From DATDVT01 sp035289905 (lineage in GTDB: Archaea; Nanobdellota; Nanobdellia; SCGC-AAA011-G17; GW2011-AR18): 9,038 bases of DNA. Shown here piece after piece: positions 6,719-9,038 of the stretch. Numbering within the stretch: position 1 is the stretch's first letter; every line of letters starts with the position of its first letter. The notes under the pieces are model-generated. The model did not search any database, was not told the DNA's origin, and saw only the letters and a list, made by a program, of their open reading frames with translations. The translations under genes were made by a program, and so were the position numbers. The stretch spans positions 1 through 9,038 of the forward strand of contig DATDVT010000018.1 in the NCBI GenBank assembly GCA_035289905.1, given 5' to 3'.

Positions 6719-6728
6719 TTTTTATATA
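6719..6728 (+). promoter_or_regulatory. TATA box of endA
   Basis: TTTTTATATA centred about 25.5 nt before the ATG at 6749, close to the archaeal consensus TTTATATA. It predicts transcription starting at the initiation codon. Confidence 0.7.
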
Positions 6729-6748
6729 CTTCATTTTACTAAACTCAG

Positions 6749-7279
6749 ATGGAAGAACAAATTATTATCAAATGGATAGGAAATAACCTGATCGTAGATA
6801 CAACAGATTTAGCTAAAGATCTATTTGATAAATCACGATATGGAGAGATTTTAGATAATAAAAAAATCCAATATTCCTTACTAGAAGCCATGTATTTAAT
6901 TGAAAGAAAAAAATTAGTGATCTTAAATAATAAAAATAAACCACTATCTACAGAACAATTTTTAAAAAAAGTAATAAAACTAGAACCTAATTTTCAACTT
7001 AGATATTTTGTATTTGAAGACCTTAGAAAAAGAGGATACATAGTTAAAACAGCTCTAAAATTTGGAGCAGATTTCAGGGTTTACGATCGTGGAATAAAAC
7101 CTGGAGAAGACCATGCTAAATGGGTAGTCTATCCAGTCTCAGAAGGAGAAGTATTAACTTGGTATGAATTTGCTGCAAAAAATAGAGTTGCACATTCAAC
7201 AAGAAAAAGATTATTATTAGGAATTGTAGACGTAGAAGGTTCTGTAACTTACTATGAAGTTAAATGGTTAAAACCGTAA
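6749..7279 (+). CDS. endA: tRNA-splicing endonuclease, EndA
   Basis: Cleaves the bulge-helix-bulge structure at the exon-intron junctions of archaeal precursor tRNA (and rRNA). The 176 residues match the short homotetrameric (alpha-4) type such as the Methanocaldococcus enzyme of about 180 residues. The N-terminal domain (about 1-80) is variable; the C-terminal catalytic domain begins at LRYFVFEDLRKRGYIVK (84-100) and FGADFRVYDRG (105-115). The catalytic triad is complete: Y112, H122 in EDHAKWVV and K153 in HSTRKRLLLGIVD. The tail YYEVKW (168-173) fits the subunit interface strand. Divergent from rnz across 63 bp. This is the strongest single marker that the DNA is archaeal, since bacteria lack this enzyme. 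Confidence 0.97.
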   Translation: MEEQIIIKWIGNNLIVDTTDLAKDLFDKSRYGEILDNKKIQYSLLEAMYLIERKKLVILNNKNKPLSTEQFLKKVIKLEPNFQLRYFVFEDLRKRGYIVKTALKFGADFRVYDRGIKPGEDHAKWVVYPVSEGEVLTWYEFAAKNRVAHSTRKRLLLGIVDVEGSVTYYEVKWLKP

Positions 7280-7280
7280 A

Positions 7281-7288
7281 TTTTATAA
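7281..7288 (+). promoter_or_regulatory. Candidate TATA box for a non-coding transcript
   Basis: TTTTATAA begins two bases after the endA stop. Using the 26-nt spacing seen elsewhere in the window, it predicts transcription from about 7310, directly before the GC-rich hairpin. No ORF starts there, so any product would be non-coding. A chance match is possible in DNA this AT-rich. Confidence 0.35.
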
Positions 7289-7290
7289 GT

Positions 7291-7310
7291 AATAATCTTA
7301 TTAGATTATT
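7291..7310. repeat. Perfect AT-rich inverted repeat
   Basis: AATAATCT and AGATTATT form an 8-bp stem around the loop TATT. No T-run follows, so it is not a classic terminator. It could be an operator, or an mRNA 3'-end hairpin of endA, whose stop lies 12 bases upstream. Confidence 0.5.
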
Positions 7311-7381
7311 ATCCATATTCCTAAGGGCACCTGTCCCTCCGCAAGACAGGTAGCCCTAGGCTTTGTATACAACTTCTTTTT
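7311..7381 (+). ncRNA. Candidate structured RNA with GC-rich hairpin
   Basis: The arms ACCTGTC (7329-7335) and GACAGGT (7345-7351) pair perfectly around the 9-nt loop CCTCCGCAA. The stem extends outward through GGGC/GCCC (7325-7328 with 7353-7356) and CCTA/TAGG (7320-7323 with 7357-7360), with single-base bulges at A7324 and A7352. About 26 of the 41 bases are G or C, in surroundings that are overwhelmingly A/T. A T5 run (7377-7381) follows, and a TATA-like box lies about 26 nt before the predicted 5' end. Alternatives are a dispersed palindromic repeat, an endA 3' UTR structure or terminator, or a protein-binding site. The structure is visible; that it is transcribed is inferred. No known RNA family was recognised. 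Confidence 0.4.
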
Positions 7382-7386
7382 AATTA

Positions 7387-7583
7387 ATGATGAATAAAGA
7401 GAGATGTGCCATTTATTACTATTTAAATGGGAAACTTAAGCAAGAAGGTGTTGACATTCTAATGGTCTTTAGATATTATAGACAAATGCTTTGAAAAACA
7501 AACTAAATAGAGAATTACTATATGAAATGGATTAATTCCATCCAATAGGATTTAAATTCTTAAAAGTAATTGAAGAAAGTTAA
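7387..7583 (+). pseudogene. Possible decayed small ORF, family unknown
   Basis: From ATG at 7387 a 35-codon frame reads MMNKERCAIYYYLNG... to VFRYYRQML and stops at 7494. A second frame, open from 7482, reads TNALKNKLNRELLYEMD, a stop, then FHPIGFKFLKVIEES and a stop at 7581-7583. Joined by one frameshift near 7480 and one nonsense change, these would give a soluble, charged protein of about 65 residues, amphipathic in texture rather than random. I recognise no family. TTTGTATAC lies about 22 nt upstream and is a poor TATA match. It may be a pseudogene, or chance open frames in AT-rich DNA. The 35-residue first part could also be translated alone. Confidence 0.3.
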
Positions 7584-7614
7584 TAAAAAAATATTCGCAA
7601 CAATTCCAAAATTC

Positions 7615-7621
7615 TTTTAAA
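7615..7621 (+). promoter_or_regulatory. TATA box of the winged-helix gene
   Basis: TTTTAAA centred 26 nt before the ATG at 7644; predicts a leaderless mRNA. Confidence 0.6.
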
Positions 7622-7643
7622 CCCTTAATGAAACTACATATCT

Positions 7644-8561
7644 ATGTCAGATGTAAGAGAAAAGATTTTGCAATATATAAAACTGATTGGACCAGTACTT
7701 CCAATCCAAGTATCTAAACATGTCAATACTGATATAATCTTTGCTTCAGCAATGTTATCTGAATTAGCATCTAGAAAATTAATTAGAATTAGTAACTCAA
7801 AAATTGGATCATCACCCCTTTATTTTCTACCAGGTCAAGAAGAAAAATTAGGTGAAAGAATATACGCCAGTCTTAAAGGTAAAGAAAAAGAAGCATTTGA
7901 ATTTATTAAAGATAAACAAATTTTAAGAGAAAAATCATTAGAACCATGGCAAAGAATAGCCTTAAAAGATCTAAAGGATTTTGCTATTCCTCTCCAAGTA
8001 ACAACCAAAGAAGGAACAGAAATATTCTGGAAATTTTATCTTACCAATCCAGATCAAGCAAAAGACAACATCTACAAAATACTACAAGAAGAACAATCAG
8101 TCCAAGATACAACACAAATACAAGAACAAAAAGAAGAGGTTAAAGAAGAACAAAGAGGAAAATTAGAAGAAAAACAACTAGTATTTGAACCATTAATTCA
8201 AGAGCCAATCAAAAAACCAAGTAAAAAAAAGTCAATCTCAGCAGAAGGTCAATTTTATAAGCAAGTATTGGATTTTCTTGGAGAAAACGAAATAGAAGTT
8301 ATAGGAATTGAAACTATTAATAAAGCAAAAGAATTTAATTTTATAATTAAAATACCATCAAATGTAGGAAATTTAAATTATCTATTAAAAGCAAAAGATC
8401 AAAAATCTGTAACAGAAAAAGACATATTTTTAGCATATGCAGAAGCACAACAAAAACATTTACCAGTAATTTATTTAACAAATTCTAAACGAATAACTGC
8501 AAAAGCAAAAGAAATTGTCTCTGGTCAACTAAGAGGCCAAATTGTCTTTAAAAACTTTTAA
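7644..8561 (+). CDS. Winged-helix protein with charged linker and nuclease-like C-terminal domain (unrecognised family)
   Basis: 305 residues. Residues 1-62 look like a winged helix-turn-helix: VREKILQYIKLIGPVLPIQV, then a recognition-type helix IIFASAMLSELASRKLIRI, and a wing ending in PLYFLPGQ. A mixed domain follows (70-148). A Gln/Glu/Lys-rich, probably disordered or coiled linker spans 149-200. The C-terminal domain (200-305) has an alpha/beta pattern like a restriction-endonuclease fold: helix EGQFYKQVLDFLG, strand FNFIIKIP, strand NYLLKAKDQ, helix TEKDIFLAYAEAQQ, strand LPVIYLTN and helix TAKAKEIV. The acidic residues of a PD-(D/E)xK site are not in place (LKAK at 248-251 where (D/E)xK would be), so it is probably non-catalytic. 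It likely binds DNA as a regulator or chromatin- or repair-associated factor; this is inference. It has its own promoter, and its stop codon lies inside the next gene's TATA box. Confidence 0.8.
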   Translation: MSDVREKILQYIKLIGPVLPIQVSKHVNTDIIFASAMLSELASRKLIRISNSKIGSSPLYFLPGQEEKLGERIYASLKGKEKEAFEFIKDKQILREKSLEPWQRIALKDLKDFAIPLQVTTKEGTEIFWKFYLTNPDQAKDNIYKILQEEQSVQDTTQIQEQKEEVKEEQRGKLEEKQLVFEPLIQEPIKKPSKKKSISAEGQFYKQVLDFLGENEIEVIGIETINKAKEFNFIIKIPSNVGNLNYLLKAKDQKSVTEKDIFLAYAEAQQKHLPVIYLTNSKRITAKAKEIVSGQLRGQIVFKNF

Positions 8562-8563
8562 AA
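8556..8563 (+). promoter_or_regulatory. TATA box of the U32-family gene
   Basis: TTTTAAAA centred 26.5 nt before the ATG at 8586. It overlaps the TAA stop (8559-8561) of the winged-helix gene, so the promoter is partly embedded in the upstream coding sequence. Confidence 0.6.
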
Positions 8564-8585
8564 TCTTTTCTATATCCAATAATTT

Positions 8586-9038
8586 ATGGAACTTCTAGCA
8601 CCAGCAGGAGACTGGGAATCATTAAGAGCAGGAATAGAAGCAAAAGCTGATGCTATTTATTTTGGAATTAAAAAGTTAAATATGCGAGTTAAAACCAAAA
8701 ACTTTGAATTTTCAGATATTAAAAAAATAAGTACAATTTGTCATAAAAATAAAATAAAATGTTATTTAACCCTAAACACAATTGTCTTTGATAAAGAATT
8801 AAAAGATATAGAAAACATAATAAAAAAAGCAAAAGAATCACAAATAGACGCAATAATTTGTTGGGATTTAGCAGTTGTTAATATGGCAAATAAATACAAA
8901 ATTCCAATACATCTATCTACCCAAGCATCAGTAGCAAACTCAAAATCTTTAGAATTATATAAAAAACTAGGAATTAAAAGAGTAATTTTAGCAAGAGAAT
9001 TATCTTTGAAACAAATTAAAAATATAAAAACAGATTTA
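8586..9038 (+). CDS. U32 peptidase-family protein (TrhP/YegQ-like), N-terminal part (3' end outside window)
   Basis: The frame is open from ATG 8586 to the window edge (151 codons); full-length relatives are about 400 residues or more. Family motifs seen are ELLAPAGDWESLRAGIEAKADAIYFG (residues 2-27), LNMRVKTKNF (31-40), YLTLNTIVFDKEL (60-72), the IDAIICWDLAVV block (86-97), IHLSTQASVAN (108-118) and RVILARELS (131-139). Despite the name, characterised members (TrhP, UbiU/UbiV, RlhA) are Fe-S proteins that hydroxylate tRNA, rRNA or ubiquinone precursors. The cluster-binding cysteines lie in the missing C-terminal part, so the subgroup cannot be set. Hydroxylation of tRNA or rRNA is the likelier role in an archaeon. 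A leaderless start is supported by the TATA box. Confidence 0.9.
   Translation, partial: MELLAPAGDWESLRAGIEAKADAIYFGIKKLNMRVKTKNFEFSDIKKISTICHKNKIKCYLTLNTIVFDKELKDIENIIKKAKESQIDAIICWDLAVVNMANKYKIPIHLSTQASVANSKSLELYKKLGIKRVILARELSLKQIKNIKTDL

Larger units (their letters stand above)
7280..7643. other. 364-bp intergenic stretch
   Basis: No intact gene was found here on either strand. It contains, in order, a TATA-like box, an AT-rich perfect hairpin, a GC-rich hairpin with a following T-run, a small broken ORF, and the TATA box of the next gene. It is far longer than the other intergenic gaps in the window (0-76 bp apart from the 586-856 interval), which suggests gene loss or an RNA element. 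Confidence 0.7.

Noticed and set aside
7291..7310. AT hairpin as the endA intrinsic terminator
   Set aside because: No T-run follows the stem, and archaeal termination relies on T-tracts rather than hairpins.
7280..7643. tRNA gene or CRISPR repeats in the long intergenic stretch
   Set aside because: No cloverleaf with a TTCRA-type T loop and no regularly spaced direct repeats were found; the GC-rich element is a single hairpin.
7946..8143. Plus-strand open frame of 65 codons inside the winged-helix gene
   Set aside because: It is a shifted frame of the Gln/Glu/Lys-rich linker, with Arg/Asn/Ser-rich translation and no independent signal.
1..9038. Defence island or mobile element
   Set aside because: No transposase, integrase, toxin-antitoxin pair, restriction-modification gene or terminal inverted repeats were seen. 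A long RelA/SpoT protein with TGS and ACT domains is a housekeeping-type enzyme, not a CapRel-type toxin.
1..9038. The window as bacterial DNA, because of Lgt and RelA/SpoT
   Set aside because: EndA with a complete Tyr/His/Lys triad and the regular TATA-at-minus-26 layout are archaeal features, and bacterial genes are often acquired by DPANN archaea.

Overview
The window looks like chromosomal DNA of a very AT-rich archaeon, most plausibly a DPANN lineage such as Woesearchaeota or Pacearchaeota (inference). The archaeal call rests on a complete archaeal-type tRNA-splicing endonuclease (EndA) and on promoter layout. Nearly every first gene of a transcription unit has an archaeal TATA box centred 25-27 nt before its start codon, so the mRNAs should be leaderless. 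Against this background lie two genes of bacterial character: a long RelA/SpoT homologue and a prolipoprotein diacylglyceryl transferase (Lgt).

Layout, left to right. At 1-585 (minus) is the N-terminal part of a ThiF/MoeB/HesA-like E1 enzyme, cut by the window edge. At 665-805 (minus) is a 46-codon remnant resembling the N-terminus of a GT-C (GT39/PMT-like) membrane glycosyltransferase; it shares one palindromic TATA element with the RelA/SpoT gene at 857-2701 (plus). That protein keeps its (p)ppGpp synthetase motifs but has lost the metal ligands of its hydrolase domain. Converging on it with a 20-bp tail overlap is a minus-strand operon read from 4904 to 2682: flavodoxin-like protein, Lgt, then a degenerate TreT-like GT-B protein. 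The joints are a 1-nt gap and a 4-nt stop/start overlap.

A compact divergent promoter region (4905-4980) then serves a six-helix membrane protein (4981-5826, plus). Its 3' end overlaps that of RNase Z (5798-6685, minus) by 29 bp. RNase Z and EndA (6749-7279, plus) are divergent over 63 bp, pairing tRNA 3'-end processing with tRNA intron removal.

The 364-bp gap 7280-7643 is the least ordinary stretch. It holds a perfect AT hairpin, a GC-rich hairpin (7320-7360) placed just downstream of a predicted transcription start, and a decayed small ORF. After it come an unrecognised winged-helix protein with a Gln/Glu/Lys-rich linker and a possible inactive nuclease-like C-terminal domain (7644-8561), and the start of a U32-family (TrhP/YegQ-like) gene (8586 to the edge).

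No CRISPR array, insertion sequence, tRNA or rRNA was seen. The best leads are the altered RelA/SpoT protein, the Lgt operon with its apparently inactive glycosyltransferase-like protein, and the structured element at 7311-7381. No new multi-gene defence or metabolic system can be claimed from this sequence.
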